Part shown: piece after piece, positions 1 to 13,564 of the stretch
Position numbering within the stretch: the first letter of the stretch is position 1
Layout: each line of letters begins with the position of its first letter
NCBI GenBank assembly: GCA_016490735.1
Contig: JAEMWC010000033.1
Coordinates: 2,022,331-2,086,330 of the forward strand
From: Pachyseris speciosa
Lineage: Eukaryota > Cnidaria > Anthozoa > Scleractinia > Pachyseridae
Direction: 5' to 3'
DNA: 64,000 bases
Notes under the pieces: generated by a model
Databases searched by the model: none
Told to the model about the DNA's origin: nothing
What the model saw: only the letters and a program-made list of their open reading frames with translations
Translations under genes and position numbers: made by a program

Positions 1-107
1 GGCAATTGTTATTCTCGCCAACAGAAAGCATTATGGTCGCTCTAGGGTATGCAGAGGAATTTAATTATTTGCTTGTTTGGTTTTCTATTTTCTTGATGTA
101 TCCCCAG

Positions 108-862
108 AGAGAACTTCGGTTTCCTCCAAATTGGATTCCAGCGGATGGAGTACGAGAAGCGAGAAATTGTAGCCAGTTATGGAACTGAGAGCCTCTTTGG
201 TAAGTAACATTATATTGTCTTCTTTTGCTCTGTTTTTGCCACCAAATGAACAAAAGTGCATCTTGGATGATTAACTTTGATCATGTGCTACGAGTAAATA
301 ATAAGTGAATCAGAAACAGAATTCATTGGAGATATTATAAAGCAGCAGCAATTTGCCATACTTAATGTTATCTTCTTCCCTTCTCTTCGTTTGTGTTCGG
401 TAATATTAAATATAATAATATCTAATTTTTACTCAGAAGGAACGTTATCTTGTTAACTGTTATAGCTTGCCAAAAAAACGTGTAGGAGAGGCTGTCCTAA
501 GGCACCGTCGTCTTCGTCGTCATCATCATCATCATCATTGCCATCATCACCACCACCATCATCATTATCATCAACACCATCATCATCACCATCGCCATCA
601 TCATCAGCAGCAGGATCATTATCTTCATCATCATCATCACCATCATCATTAATTACCATCATTATCATCAATCATCGTCATCATCATCATTATCACTATC
701 ACTATCATCATCACCATCATCATAATCATCATCGTCGTCGTCATCATCATCAGTAGCATCATCATCATCATCATCATCATCATCACCATCATCATTAATT
801 ACCATCGTTATCATCAATCATCGTCATCATCATCATCACTATCCCTATCACCATCACCATCA

Positions 863-899
<37 letters not shown>

Positions 900-1289
900 G
901 TCGTCGTCTTCGTCGTCGTCATCATCATCATCTCTAGAAGGATTTTGATTGAGAACGAACTTGTTTTTCTATGAGCAAGAATCACCAGCACCCTTTCAAG
1001 GCTTTTAATTTATCTCACGTTGTGGATAGAGAAATTCAACTCTCTTAATTAAGGTATATAAAACTCTAACCTGTAGTGTGGTGGGCTGGATCAGCTAGTT
1101 GTGGGGAGGCACTGGGTGTATTTTGCTATGCGTTTATATTTCAGGCGAGATTGGTGGAACATGGGGTTGCTTCTTGGGTGTAGGGTACTCACCATCTGTG
1201 AGTTCTTTGACTTTTTCTTGGAAGCTCTTACGTCCTGGATAAAGAGGCGACGCCCCGTGGAAGTAAACGCCAGTTCATTAAACTCTTAA
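108..1289 (+). pseudogene. DEG/ENaC channel gene A, last two exons only
   Basis: Exon 5 is 108-199, after a tatccccag acceptor and before a gtaagt donor, 92 nt. It reads ENFGFLQIGFQRMEYEK, then a SYGTESLFG end, the stretch before the second membrane segment of degenerin/ASIC channels. Exon 6 is 1145-1289 (acceptor tatatttcag) and encodes the pore helix and C-terminus to TAA. Copy 2 has GGTGGCAACATGG where this copy has GGTGGAACATGG. The missing base shifts the frame before the pore, so this tail is broken or carries a sequencing error. The pore motif is GCR, where most family members have GAS. The rest of the gene lies left of the window. AATAAA at 1675 is a possible poly(A) signal. Confidence 0.75.
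505..945. repeat. CAT/ATC microsatellite in intron 5 of gene A
   Basis: About 440 bases of interrupted trinucleotide repeat (CAT, CAC, CGT variants) lie between exons 5 and 6. It yields spurious His-, Ser- and Asp-rich reading frames on both strands. The matching repeat at 56420-56860 differs in length and in the number of CGT units. Confidence 0.95.
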
Positions 1290-2186
1290 AGATTTTCCCA
1301 ACTTCTCAATATGACCACATTGCCAGGTTATTGTGTGGATTGAATAAGAGTTACCTGTTGAATTTATAGCACCTTTGATGTCTTGTATATGACAGTGATC
1401 CACAAAGAGAAGCCATTCGAAGCTAATTTTCTCTCCCTTTTTCAGGCTAGAGACGTTTTCTTTCATAAACCTCAATTTATATTAGTCGAACTCTAGGGAC
1501 AAACTATCTTTCATCTGTAGGAACACTGTTGGAGTTTTATAAACATCAGTGCAATTATGAGAACTCTCGTCAAATTGTGTCTGGTTTATAAAGCAGAGGA
1601 CTTTAATTTTATTTGTCTGTACTAACTTCATCAATCTATTTCTATTGTTTGAACAACGTTTTATTCTATAACAAATAAAGCCAACTTCCTGATGTACAAC
1701 GGGATATAAATGTAAAAACAAAGTAATGATGGTGTATTACGTCATACCCCTGCGTGGTCTGCCAATCAGATTGTGGTAACTGCATAGGACATAGTTTGAA
1801 AAGATTTGGATCGAGACTGCTATGCAAGTAATTGTGGGATTGTTTGGAGCCTGTTGGGTGCCGAAGTAAAGAAACACGGTGGGAGAGTTTTCGTCTTCGG
1901 TATTCTGATAATGGCAGACCCGAGGAATTTTTGAAATTAGTCGTGTACAAAAGCAAACAGCAGCTTTTATGTTTTGGCATTTTTTCTATCACTTCACTTT
2001 TACGTTTCACTTTACTTTCACTTTATTTCAATATTTTAAAATATACAATTTAGAAAAATACACAACCCGCATGTAGCAAAGCTAATCGAGGCAGGTTGTA
2101 AACTTACGATCAAATTTAGCAAAATTGATTATTAGTAAATCAAGTAAAAATAATAAATAAATAAATTCTTATTAATAATGCTTTAG
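1290..2186. other. 3' flank of gene A, no gene seen
   Basis: AT-rich sequence after the stop codon. It has a possible poly(A) signal (AATAAA) near 1675 and only short, unconvincing reading frames. It is matched in copy 2 at 57217-58114. Confidence 0.6.
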
Positions 2187-2400
2187 AAATACACAGGCAA
2201 GTAAAAACTAACGATATGATGTTCCGACGTTTCGGCGACCTCATGACGCCATTCTCAAGGACTGAATAATACAAGCGCCAAAGTTTTATTTAAATTAACT
2301 CCGTTGAACTTGCTTGTATTATTCATTCCTTAATAATGGCGTCATGAGGTCGCCGAAACGTCGGAACATTAACTCGTTAGTTTTTACTTGCCTGTGTATA
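2187..2400. mobile_element. Foldback MITE with about 90-bp inverted arms
   Basis: The left arm (from aaatacacaggcaagtaaaa) is repeated inverted at the right (ending in ttttacttgcctgtgtat). Each arm contains ccgacgtttcggcgacc or its complement. The short loop is 44 bases longer in copy 2. A TAAA-type repeat follows. No coding capacity; a non-autonomous element of unknown family. Confidence 0.8.
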
Positions 2401-4500
2401 AATAAATAAATAGGCATACACATACATTTCACAGATAGCTAGCATTTACACGAGTAGAGCAAGAACCTATAACAGGACATAGAACACAACGAAGTAATAA
2501 TAATAGCTAGAGTTTGGTTAATGACAATTAGTAATTTTTAAGATTAACGTCGAGGTATCAACATAATAATCCTCATCACCAAGCACCGCAAGTAAAAATT
2601 GGTGAATTTTTTCCTAACCTCAAAAAAATCCCACAATCGCTTGAGTACCTTTTCCATCTCAGATTGTCACTCAATGCTATATCCTGCTGAGAATAACAAA
2701 TGAAGCTAAATGAATGCTTGCCCAAGGAACTCCATGACTAGACATTTTAATTTTTCAGTAATAGGAGCTAATGGAGCAAATTTTCAAAGTTTTGATCACT
2801 ACTGACGAGATCTCATTAGCACTTATGTAGATAACTATATTTAAAAGGCATAACGAAATAAAGCATTGAGTTGAAAATGTGTACTTTAAAAAGACTGAGG
2901 TAATAAGTTTATATATGAATTTTAAATGACAGAAAAAATACAAATGAATAATTCATTGTAGAAAGAAATCGAAATATTTGCGTACGCATAACCCCGTACA
3001 GTATCTTAATTTCGCTTTCTTTTAATTCCTCTGCTTTAATTAAATGTTTGAGGCTTCGAACTTGGGAGACCTACGGTGTATACGCGTTACAGGGAAGCGT
3101 AAACCCTACTCTACTGCCATTTAAGAAAAGATGCATAGATTTAATCAACTAGATCAATTGTTTGAATAGATTACAAAAGTAGAATTAGTTACAGAAGACA
3201 TACAATAGGATACCATAAACACTTATAATTATGATATTGGAAAAATGGCGTCAAGTAATTTGAAATAAAGTCTCTTTGCCGCCGGGCTGTCTGGACTGTC
3301 TGACTAATTTGCTCAGTGAAACATGTTCAGCATTCTTAAAGATATGGTTCTCTTAAAGGAGTGAAGAAGGAAGAAAAATTTTTGATAAATTATAAGATAT
3401 TGGAAAAAGTTAATTATACCCGGCATATGGCAGCTGTCTAAATTTTGTTTCAACCACAAGCTAAGCAATAATAGCTTGCATGGTATATTAAGTATAACGC
3501 CTCTGGACGCCAAGAAAAACTATACATTTTTAATACAGTTTGTGTCTGAAACGCTTGAATCAGATTAAACAAAACCGCGTATCCTATGTTGTAACGGCGT
3601 TAAGAAGCTCGGGCAGGTAGTTCCTTTATCACTGCTAAACAAGCTGCCAGTTTTCAAGGCTAGGTACGTATATAATTTATAAGAATTTGAAATGTGACAT
3701 AGCTAACCCTGGAAAGAGTTGGTTTTGTGATGTCCCATTGACAATTACTGCGTCAGTACTAATTACATGTATTTAAAGGCCCTCTGAACCGTGAAAGAAG
3801 ATACATGGCCAATCTTTCGCTTTATTTAAAGCATCGCTTACTTCAAAATTAATACCAGGTATCTCGTGACCCTATTAATTCACGCCATGTATATTTACTT
3901 TCCCGAGAGGATTTTCCCATAATTTCATCCAAGGTACTTAACAAATCTGTACATTGGGTTCGGTGCCAGTTGAAATTATCAAAAACTTAAGTGGCTCTGA
4001 ATCCAATGTACAGATTTTTAACTTTGCATAAAGACGAATCTTCATATGCTGAGTGCAATTCAGTAATAAAACAAATAGGGTTCGTCCGACGCGGGTTTTG
4101 AGTAACAGGAACATATAGCCAAAATTATAGGTGTTTCTAAGAGGTTGTACTGTTGCTATGGTAACCTTATATGTCAAAAAAATTATGACAACTTGTTAAG
4201 AAATATTTGGGAATTTTTCGATACCAAGTTCAAGGAAACATACGAAAAATTGTAGTATTGTATCGTTCCATCAAAGAATTGTGTTTAAAAATAACTAAAG
4301 CATTTAGAGCCACCTTAATGCCTGCATGCCCACCGTACCACCAGAAACATAGAAAACTGCCGCACAATATCATTCACCACCTATGGCACATTAGGACTTC
4401 GATTATTCGCACCACAGGAAAAATTAGATTCGTCTTACATAGTATGGAAAACAGCACCGTTTCATTATGCTCTTATTTGAGCGGACGTAGTTATAATTAA
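2401..4500. other. Noncoding flank, no gene seen
   Basis: AT-rich, about 2.1 kb, conserved with copy 2 (58396-60469). The open frames are short and show no domain or good splice context. Confidence 0.5.
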
Positions 4501-4504
4501 TTCT

Positions 4505-4870
4505 CTGACAGCCTCAAAAGTTATAAAGAGTGGCAAGTGTTGCTTAGCAATAATAATAACTTTAATTAAATCTCAAATGTATTTAGCCAAGCACAGATGC
4601 TCTACTAATTGGGGAGATAAATTAAATCAACTCTAAATACGGTAAATCAAATGAAATGAAATGTTGGTTTTTGGGATAGGGGAAAACCGGAGTAAGAGCT
4701 TAATAATAATAATTACTTAAATTTATTTAAGTCTCAAATCTATCTAGTCGAGCAAAGATGCGCTACTAATTGGAAGACTAAGTCAAATCAACTCTAAATA
4801 AATCAAATCAAATGAAATGTTGGTTTTTGGGGAGAGGGGAAAACCGGAGTACCCGGAGAAAAACCTCGCG
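4505..4870 (-). repeat. Two tandem SINE-tail fragments
   Basis: Two similar blocks (about 4505-4690 and 4700-4865) each contain tggtttttgg followed by gaggggaaaaccggag. These are the complement of the 3' part of the tRNA-derived SINE at 41448-41716. Copy 2 of the duplication has only one block (60530-60690), so a unit was gained or lost between the copies. Confidence 0.7.
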
Positions 4871-5938
4871 CTGACATCGTTCGTTTAATTGTCACAAACG
4901 TAGCGTGGTACTGTATTTCCCGCTCTTGATCACATTTTCCTCTCTTATTACCCGTTTTATTACCAGCCCTGTAAACAACAACAAAAAGTTATTCTACTCC
5001 ACTCTGCATCCATGCTACTTTCATGCGGTGTTTACTCTTGTAATTCACAGACTCCCGCATCTCGTCTCAATTGGAAGCCATTCCGGATCTCAACTATATC
5101 CTACTTTTGTCACCATGTCATTCTTAATCATTATCCCTGACTCAATACAAATGGTATCACTCCATCATGATTCTAGCTTAACTTTAAGCCCCAGTGTATC
5201 TCACATTTCTCTATAGGAAAGATAGCATATCCCACGTATGTCACCATGCTTTGTTTTTCCTGTTTTGTTTTTTCCCCACTCGGTGCCTTTAAACTGCACA
5301 TGAATCGAAATTTCAAAGCCAGTTTTTTTCTCTAGTATGAAAATTGGTGTTATAAGAAACATTTTGAGAGGAAATAATTTACTAAAAATAGCAGGAACGT
5401 ATTTTAAAATGCGGCGAAAGTTAGGCCTTACTCACTAAAATTCTAGACAAGAATCTGGGGTCTGGTAAATATGCGTGACGTCATTCGTGTGCACTCAATC
5501 GAGTGCGTCACTCTGTTTTTTGAGTTCCGTGGAATAAAAGTGTCGGAGAACTACCGAGATTCACTAGCGTAGCTGCCAACTGTGCAAAACTTTCCGGGTT
5601 TAAGCTTTTTTCGCCTTCTCAGCCACGTTTCACGTTTGAACATTACACACGAATGACGTCACAGAGACTTTTTGGCCGCGCGCGAAATGTCTCAAATTTC
5701 AGGCCACAGCGGGAATTTTGGAGCCCCTACAAAAGGTGATAAGGAGGGAAACGACTGAATATGAAATCTGAGGATTATAAACTATCTAAAAACGTAAAAG
5801 AGTTGGTAGTTAATTTTCGATTCATGTGCACTTTAAACCGCCTTTGTCCCGCTTCATGCTAAGTGATAAGCCCGTTAGACATATTTATGACATTTTCTAT
5901 TTCAGGTACACTGGTTAATTAATTAGTCTCATTCCCTC
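4871..5938 (+). other. Upstream region and 5' UTR of gene B
   Basis: No coding gene. A pyrimidine tract and acceptor (tttctatttcag, AG at 5904-5905) lies 33 bases before the ATG of gene B, so the 5' UTR seems to be split by an intron; gene C has the same arrangement at 51741. The upstream UTR exon and the promoter could not be fixed. Confidence 0.5.
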
Positions 5939-8900
5939 ATGATAAGGCAAGTGAAACCGATCGACGTGTCTGCTGATTCGTTAAGCAGCAAAACTCGGCC
6001 TGAACAAACACCTGAAGATTCAAGCAAATGGAAAACCTTCGCTTCCAACACAACTCTGCATGGGTTGCGATTCGTCTGTCATGACGGCTACCCAGTTTGG
6101 AGAAGGGTCATCTGGTTGGTGTTTCTTTGTATTAATACGGGCCTCTTATTCTACTTTTTAACCATAAGTATGAACAAATATCTCTCGCTGCCAATAAAGA
6201 CAGTGATTTCGCACGAAACTCCGACCAATGGGTTGACCTTCCCTGCCGTGACAATTTGTAATTTAAACAAGTTCATGAGATCGAAGATAGACGTGGCTGA
6301 CGATGATGAACGATTTGAAAACATGGGATTAAATATAAGTGGATGCATACAGACCCGTGCTGTCCGTGGCAATCTCACTTGTGGCCAAGCGTTACTGTGT
6401 GCTTATCGGCCGTATGGACCAGCTTTGGTAAACGGCTGTAACGAAACAATGAGACAGAACATAATCAAAGCTCTAAACGCTTCGGAACGTCTATTTAATG
6501 AAGAGGAATTCTTTATCAAATATGGCCATGAAATTCGTAGTATGTTCGTTGTGTTTTGCCAATTCAATAAGATAATCCCATGCTCTGATGAAGACTTCGT
6601 GCCAACACTCACACGTGCTGGGATTTGCTTCACATTTAATTCTGGTTACAACAACACCGCGTTGCTCCGTTCGGTCGTCGAGGGTCCTGATTATGGATTC
6701 AATATTATACTTGACGTTCAAACTAACGAGAGCACTATCAACGAGTTTTCGAGCGGATTGAAGGTAATTGTGCACAAGCAAAATACGTTCGTGAATCGGC
6801 ATACCGGATTCAACATCATGCCAGGTACTCATGCCAGAGTTGCGATTGAGATGACAAAGGTTAGTTCTTCCATTAACTTGTACTCATTGTAAATCAATGG
6901 CCTATTTAAATGGGCAGGGCATGAAGGAACGTAAAGTATCTCCAGATATGGAAAAATGAAAGGCAGGGGGTACAGCGTGGCCATGTGGTTAGGGCGCTGG
7001 ACCTGTGATGCGGTAGTCTTGGGTTCAAGATTCCGCTCTGGCCGCTAATTGGAGAGGATGAAGCTTGTATATAGCCAACTGGTTTCCCTCTCACCAGTTG
7101 GGTTTCTTGACCCTGTTACCTTTAAGTGAATTATTTATTACAAGTTATTTAAGTGGAATGCCTGCGAAACTAACTAGAGCATCTAAATGCATTTCCACTG
7201 TAAGTACATTAACTATCAGTGCATTACCAGGACGTTCGAGCGTGGACGAAAACTATTAAATTAAACAATCACAGGCTCCGATAGAATGCTATACACTGGG
7301 CGGATCTACTGTCAAGAAATTTTACGGCCGCTCCCTCGATCCCTCTCCCCGGTTCCCTTTCTAATTTTGTCGCTGCCTTGAACATTTATCGCTTCGTTGT
7401 CACCTAGGTGTCGTTAGTCTCCTACGCAGCCGTTCTTTGTCTCGTCAAGCAACGCTCCTCGCCACTAACGGCTGCTGAAAACCGATCCACATTCCTTTCC
7501 CGACTATTAGCCAATCAGGATCAGCCTTCCATTTTCTGGAAAGTGTACGCGCCAATTCCTCAGTTCGGCGTACATCCAATCACAGCCTAGTTTATATCGG
7601 TGTCCAGCGTGCGCTAACAATGGACAACAGTGGAGTGATAGGAAACGGTTAGCGTTTTGTTTACGTTTTTACTAGGATACTAGATCTTTACCAGTAATTG
7701 CACTTGACTTTGTTCCCGTGTAAATGAGTTTGGTTTTGAGGTTAATCATGGACGAAATGAATGTGACAATTTTTTCGGGACTAATGTCACATTTTGATTT
7801 GGTAAGACACTCAACACGAGATTGTAGGCCGCGTATCTTTGAATCGGAGATAGAAGCCAGGGACGTAAGTCATAGGCGCCCTAGTCCCGCTTTTAGGAGT
7901 CAATAGGAGAAGAAATACGAGCGCTAGCTTTGCCTTTGCCAAATTGCAGGGATTCAGATGCTTTCGCTCGGTCAGTCACGGAAACGTTTTCGCGGACAGT
8001 CTCTTCGTTGGGAATATTTGGTATCTCTTCTGTAGCTCGTAGGAATCGCTTTGCTCTTGAAGGTTCCCTTTTACTGAAGACTTCCTCTCTTTCTCGTTGA
8101 ATTTCTTTTTACGAAGCCCGTTGGAACTTTGTCAACCGCTTGTAGCAAACATTTCTGGGCTAGATTACAGGATACCCGGCCACATCATTTACAGATAGCG
8201 TCCACTGCAAATGAACAATTCGCTGCTGTTTGAAAAACACCTCACATCCACAACAATTGAATTATTTGTTGACAATTGAGTGAACTTTTGCCTGTATCAG
8301 TATTTATCGTGATTTGCATTGCCGACGGCGATGATCACGTAAAACACTATGGAGCTTCTTAGGAATTGTTCCACCCTTGACCAGAGTCCGTGACATCGCT
8401 GACAGAATGAAAAGCATGCTGTTTCCTCTGATGTCATTGTCATTTTTGTGATACCTGATTGGTTAATTCGTTAGACCACAAACACAAAAGGGAAAGGAAT
8501 GTGGTTCGGTTGTGGCGAGGAACGTTGCGTGACGAGACAAAGAACGGCTGCGTAGGAGACTAAGGTGTCGTCGGTGAATCAATTTCAATCGACTTGGATG
8601 ATCAAATTCTGGTAAAACACAATAGGTTTCGAAGTTATGAGTGATCTTCGATCAAATATCACTCGGTAGGCGAAAGCGAGTTATTACTGTGGCCAACTTC
8701 ATAATGATGAGGTCAGACAACCAATTAATCAAAACTCCAAGCAAATAAATGCTGCCGCAATAGCAAGAGGGAAACGCCTAATTAACGATTTCCAATGTAC
8801 GTGTGGTGCGGATTCCTTTAACTATAAACAAAGAAGACTATGTGAATGATATATGAAAAAAAATCACATATGAACTACGGAAATGAAATGAAATGAAGAA

Positions 8901-8973
8901 TTATCCTTGTAGGTTGTGAACGCAATTTATGCAATTGCAAAAAGAAGCCTGAAATAAATTCAGGACTTGACCT

Positions 8974-9008
<35 letters not shown>

Positions 9009-12000
9009 AGAGCATCGCACCGTTTTCGCGAGGTCACGGGTTCAAACCCCGTTGAAGTCCTGCATTTTTTTAAGGCTTCTTTTTGCAATTGCATAAACTG
9101 CGTTCACAACTGGGAGGATGATTCTTCATTTGAGAGAAGACTATCAAGGAAAGCATTCCTTTTTCCAATTTGCTTTTTCCAATTTCAGCCGATTGTTACG
9201 TCTTCCACCATTACTGAGTCCTCCCAAAGAGCTATGAAAATGTAAAGCTAGTTTTGCTGGAGTGACAAGGTTAGGATACTTCACAAATTAATGTGATCTG
9301 GTAAGCTGAAGCCACCCTTAGGCACTTAGGCCACATGGTAGTGGGCATTACCTCTTAAATCTACCAAATTAAATTGAGCCCAGCAACAAGGCCGAAACCA
9401 GTCCAGGCCACAACCAGAACTGGATATATAGTTCCCTATAATCTGATTGGTTCATACGCAACCAAAACATTGGCTTGACCGCGAAAGGACTAAGCTCCAG
9501 GTCCTGCATTCCTCCTGTAAGAGATCATGCAGGAGGAGTAGAATGCTTGAAGCACTACCATGAAAATCAACCCCAGTACGGATTAATCGAGACAGCTTAT
9601 TTGCCCAAGGATTCGATGCACAGATATCAAGATACTGTGGATTCAGGAACCGTTGTGTGCAAGGGGTACGCGCGCAACCAGTGTAGTGGAACGTTTGGAC
9701 GTTTCGTGAATACCGAAGCAAATTGAGAGGAAAACCCAACAAGAGCCATATTTTATAGTGAAAACGTTTTGAGAAGCGATCCCTAGCTCGAGAGTGGATG
9801 GGTATTTACAAGTCGAATATGGTTCTCTGTTTGTTGTGAGCGAAGATATTTCGGCCTGGATTGTTTATATTCGTAACCTAGCACAATACCCCACTCGTAC
9901 GCGCATGATAACAACTTTGACCTAAACAAGAACTGATTTAATCCTGATGTATTCTGTTACGGAACATTTAACAATCAGGACCTGTTTGAAGAAACCTCTT
10001 GGACACAAACCCAGCTAACTGGTACGTACGTACAAGTTGCAATCGCCTGGTCCATCACATGTATGCAACGCCCACGAGTTTTTGCCATTTGTTCATTACA
10101 AAGTTTTTCCCGATGCTGTTCAATTGACGGTTAACAGTTGGGCATAATGGCCAGCTGGTGATTTAGATACCGTGACATGAACATTTGAAAACTTCAGCGT
10201 TTTGGCAACTAGTATATGCCTGATAAGATGGTATACTACAATGCCATATAAAATATGGGAGCATTTTAATAGTATCCGTAAATTCTATATTTAAAAAAAA
10301 TGAATAAGCATCCGCTATTTTTATTGAATAAATGCCTTATAATTTGAAGTTAACCTTCATTTCAGATGTCATTTTTCTGTGATCTTTGACAGCCCCATTC
10401 CTATTCCTCCTATATTCTAAATACACAAACAATTAGAAAATGGAAGAAACATGTAATTTAGGAGAAATATATCCTCGCTGGGCAAATTCCATTTGCAGAA
10501 GTAGGAGTGGTGAATGGTCCTCTGGAAATCATGGGTCTATGGAATATTTCACTGTCTCAAAAATCTGGCACCACTAAAGGATTGGTCTTGGAACACTGAT
10601 TATTTTTATGTGCTGATGTCAGATGTAAATATGGCATCAAGTTCCTAACTCAGATTTTGACCTGCCCATCTTTATTTATTTATTTATTTATTTATTTATA
10701 GACTTCGCCATTTGGCCGGGTAAATCTTACAGAGCGACAGCTCCAATAAAAGATCCCGTTAACTTAACTAATTAAAATTACAACAATATATAAACAAAGA
10801 GAAAAAGCTAATAACAGCAAGTTGAAAGAGCAAGCGATGGAATAGGCCGACAAGCATGGCACTTGACACATACAGATTTAAACGTTTGAGGCCGATCGAT
10901 ATCGAAATAGAGACTGGTCAAATTCATATAATAGGAATAAAGTTCCTTCTTGAAATGGCTTATGGGAATGCTACAGTTTCTGAGATGCGATGGTAAAATA
11001 TTCCATACACGCGGAGCTCTACAATAATAACTCTTCTGAAAAGTGACGGTTTTGGATCTCGGAATATTTAAAATTAAGCCTTTTGACGGATCTGTACGAA
11101 CGCGTGGTTCTCATAGGAATATTTACATAGATGTATGGATCGCTTTCAATGGACTTCAAAAGATATACAAGGTCCAAGTATTCGTGCTAGTAACACAGGG
11201 GCAGAAGTCCTAGTCTAAGTAGCCTGGTCTTGTAGCTGATCTCTGTCCTAAAAGGAAGGGACAAGATTAGTTTGGTGGCCCGGCATTGTATTCTTTCCAA
11301 GCTGTACAATAGAGTAACTGTCTGGGGGCTCCAGACTTGGGAACAGTAGGCTAGAGGACTTCGCACTAAGGCCAAAATAGAGAGACCGACGAACCGATAG
11401 GCCTTGGATGTCGAAGGTGCTACGTCTTATGAAACCGAGCATTTTGTTTGCCTTGGCAGTAACAGATTGCAGGTGCTGGTTCCATTTCAGGGTTGTGGTG
11501 ACAAATACCCCAAGGTCTTTCTGAGACTTGGAAACCTTGACGTCAACGTCCTGAAGCTGGTACGTGAAGCTTCCAATGTTCTTGTTCCTCGTGATTGACA
11601 TGACCCCACATTTGGATTTGTTTAAAACCATGCGCCATTTACTACACCAATTGTAGATGTGATCAAGGTCACATTGCAGTGGTGCGCAGTCATCGGGAGA
11701 CCTGATTTCACGATAGCATTTCGTGTCGTCTGCAAACAGGGCCACTGATGACGAAGTGGCTTCATTAGGCAGATCGTTTACAAACACAAGAAACAGAAGG
11801 GGCCCCAGGATGGATCCTTGTGGCACCCCTGAAAGGACTGGAAGTACCTCTGAGGACTCACCCAGGATGGTCACCCTTTGATAGCGGTCTGACAAGTAGT
11901 CCTTAAACCACAGGTGGAGCTTACCGGAAATTCCAAACTTACGTAACTTAGACAGAAGCAAGTGTTGGTCGGCTTCGACTTTGTCGAAATCCTTTGCAAA

Positions 12001-13532
12001 GTCCAGATATACAGCTTCACATTGCACTCTGTTGTCTAGCAACTTCCCGATTTCATGCAATACTTGAAGAAGTTGGGAAACAGTACACTTTCCTTTCAAG
12101 AAGCCAAACTGCAGTCTGTGAAGCTGACTGGAGATGTGATCAATGATTTTATTGTAAACACATCGCTCTAACACTTTGGACACGATAGATAGCAACGATA
12201 TGGGTCTGTAGTTGGAAGCCTCCTTGGTGGCTCCGCCCTTATGTATTGGAATGATGTTGGATAACTACCACGCAGACGGAGGGCCCCAAGGCTAAGAGAC
12301 TTGTTGAACAAAGCACACAGGGATCCACAAATACGCGGCACGCAAATTTTTAGTAGCCTGGCTGGAATTTTATCAGGACCAGTCGCTTTGTTTACATCCA
12401 GAGACAACAGGGCGTCGCGCACATCAAAGGGAGATAAAAATATCTCACTGATCTCACTGGTGTATCACTCTCCAACAGACAATGCCTGCCGCACCTGGTA
12501 AGCCTCATCAGTTAGCGGGCGCTGAAACACTGAGTAAAAGTATTTGTTGAGTAATTTCGCAATATCAACGGGATTATCAGCTGCGATACAAGGTTTATCC
12601 TCCCGAGACCAAACCATCTTATTTGGAATGCTAGAACTCCCTGAGACTGACTTGAAAGCCGACCAGAACTTTTTGGAACTTGTTTTTGCTAAATCCGCCA
12701 TCGATTGAAAAAATGCCTTGCGCTTGGAAGCTATTAGCGCTTTAGAAATTCTTCGAAGTTCGCGAAACTTTTCCCATGCTCGGTCATTAGCCTTGGATTT
12801 AGCTTTACGCCTTGCAGTAGCTTTCTTCTTCAGCAGGTGTTTGACCTCGCGATCAATCCAAGGCGGTGAATTGCGCCTTTTAAATGATTTCAACGGAATG
12901 TAAGTAGAAGCCGCACCGAGGAAGGTGTCACTCCAACGCTGCCAGTCTTCATCGATGTTTTTGTTCGAGCAATCAGAAGGAGAGAGGTCATTAAGCGGCC
13001 ATCTCGGCCAGTCTGTGATGTTACCATTCACTGCCACTTCCATAATGGGTAATGAAGATGCATGTCTCCAAAGTTGTATGATGTCTAGTTATGTGGTAGT
13101 AAGTAGTCGTATAACATTGTTATCAAACGAACCTCAAATAAACATGAAATAACACTGAACACTGAAAGAACTATTATTAAAAAGTGTCTTCATCAAATTA
13201 GTATTGTAAGTAATTAATAAAGCCATTCATACTTACTTGGGTCTGGCCTGCATTTTAATCCATATTAAAAACAAAAAAGGAACTCAATGCAAATTGAATC
13301 ACAGTCATTTAATATTCAAGTTACAAGATCAATGTTAATATGTTTTTCATGGGTCCATTAGAAATCCTTCTCAATCTTAAGTTTTGAAAACTGTGTTAAC
13401 ATTAAACCTAAATCATGCATTCAATTCCAAAATCATAGCTTTCATTTTATCTCCCTTCATACCTTCCGTCATTCTTCCATGCCATAACCTAAAGGAATTA
13501 TAGGGTATTAAATTAAAACATTAACAAGTAAC

Positions 13533-13564
<32 letters not shown>

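Larger units (their letters stand above)
1..8123. repeat. Segmental duplication, copy 1
   Basis: This block matches 55888-64000 almost base for base, with an offset of 55,887 at the left edge and about 55,875-55,985 further in as indels accumulate. It carries exons 5-6 of a DEG/ENaC gene (A), a CAT microsatellite, a foldback MITE, the first coding exon of gene B, a SINE and part of a larger MITE. The match starts at the first base and the other copy runs to the last base, so neither true boundary is visible. It could be a tandem duplication or two haplotypes placed in series. Confidence 0.95.

Noticed and set aside
453..756. Open frames rich in His, Ser or Asp on both strands (also 56339-56729)
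   Set aside because: They are readings of the CAT microsatellite inside intron 5 of genes A/C.
2216..2375. Possible hammerhead-type ribozyme around the cgaaacgtcgg core
   Set aside because: The GAAAC box is present, but I cannot find the required CTGATGA-type box at the right spacing; the symmetry is explained by a foldback MITE.
4207..4500. 97-codon plus-strand frame
   Set aside because: Copy 2 has an 18-base deletion with no sign of coding constraint and there is no domain.
8989..9060. Functional tRNA gene
   Set aside because: Loop without U33, a stem mismatch and a position inside inverted arms point to a tRNA-derived element.
9475..9726. 83-codon plus-strand gene
   Set aside because: No recognisable domain, acceptor or donor; left as unassigned.
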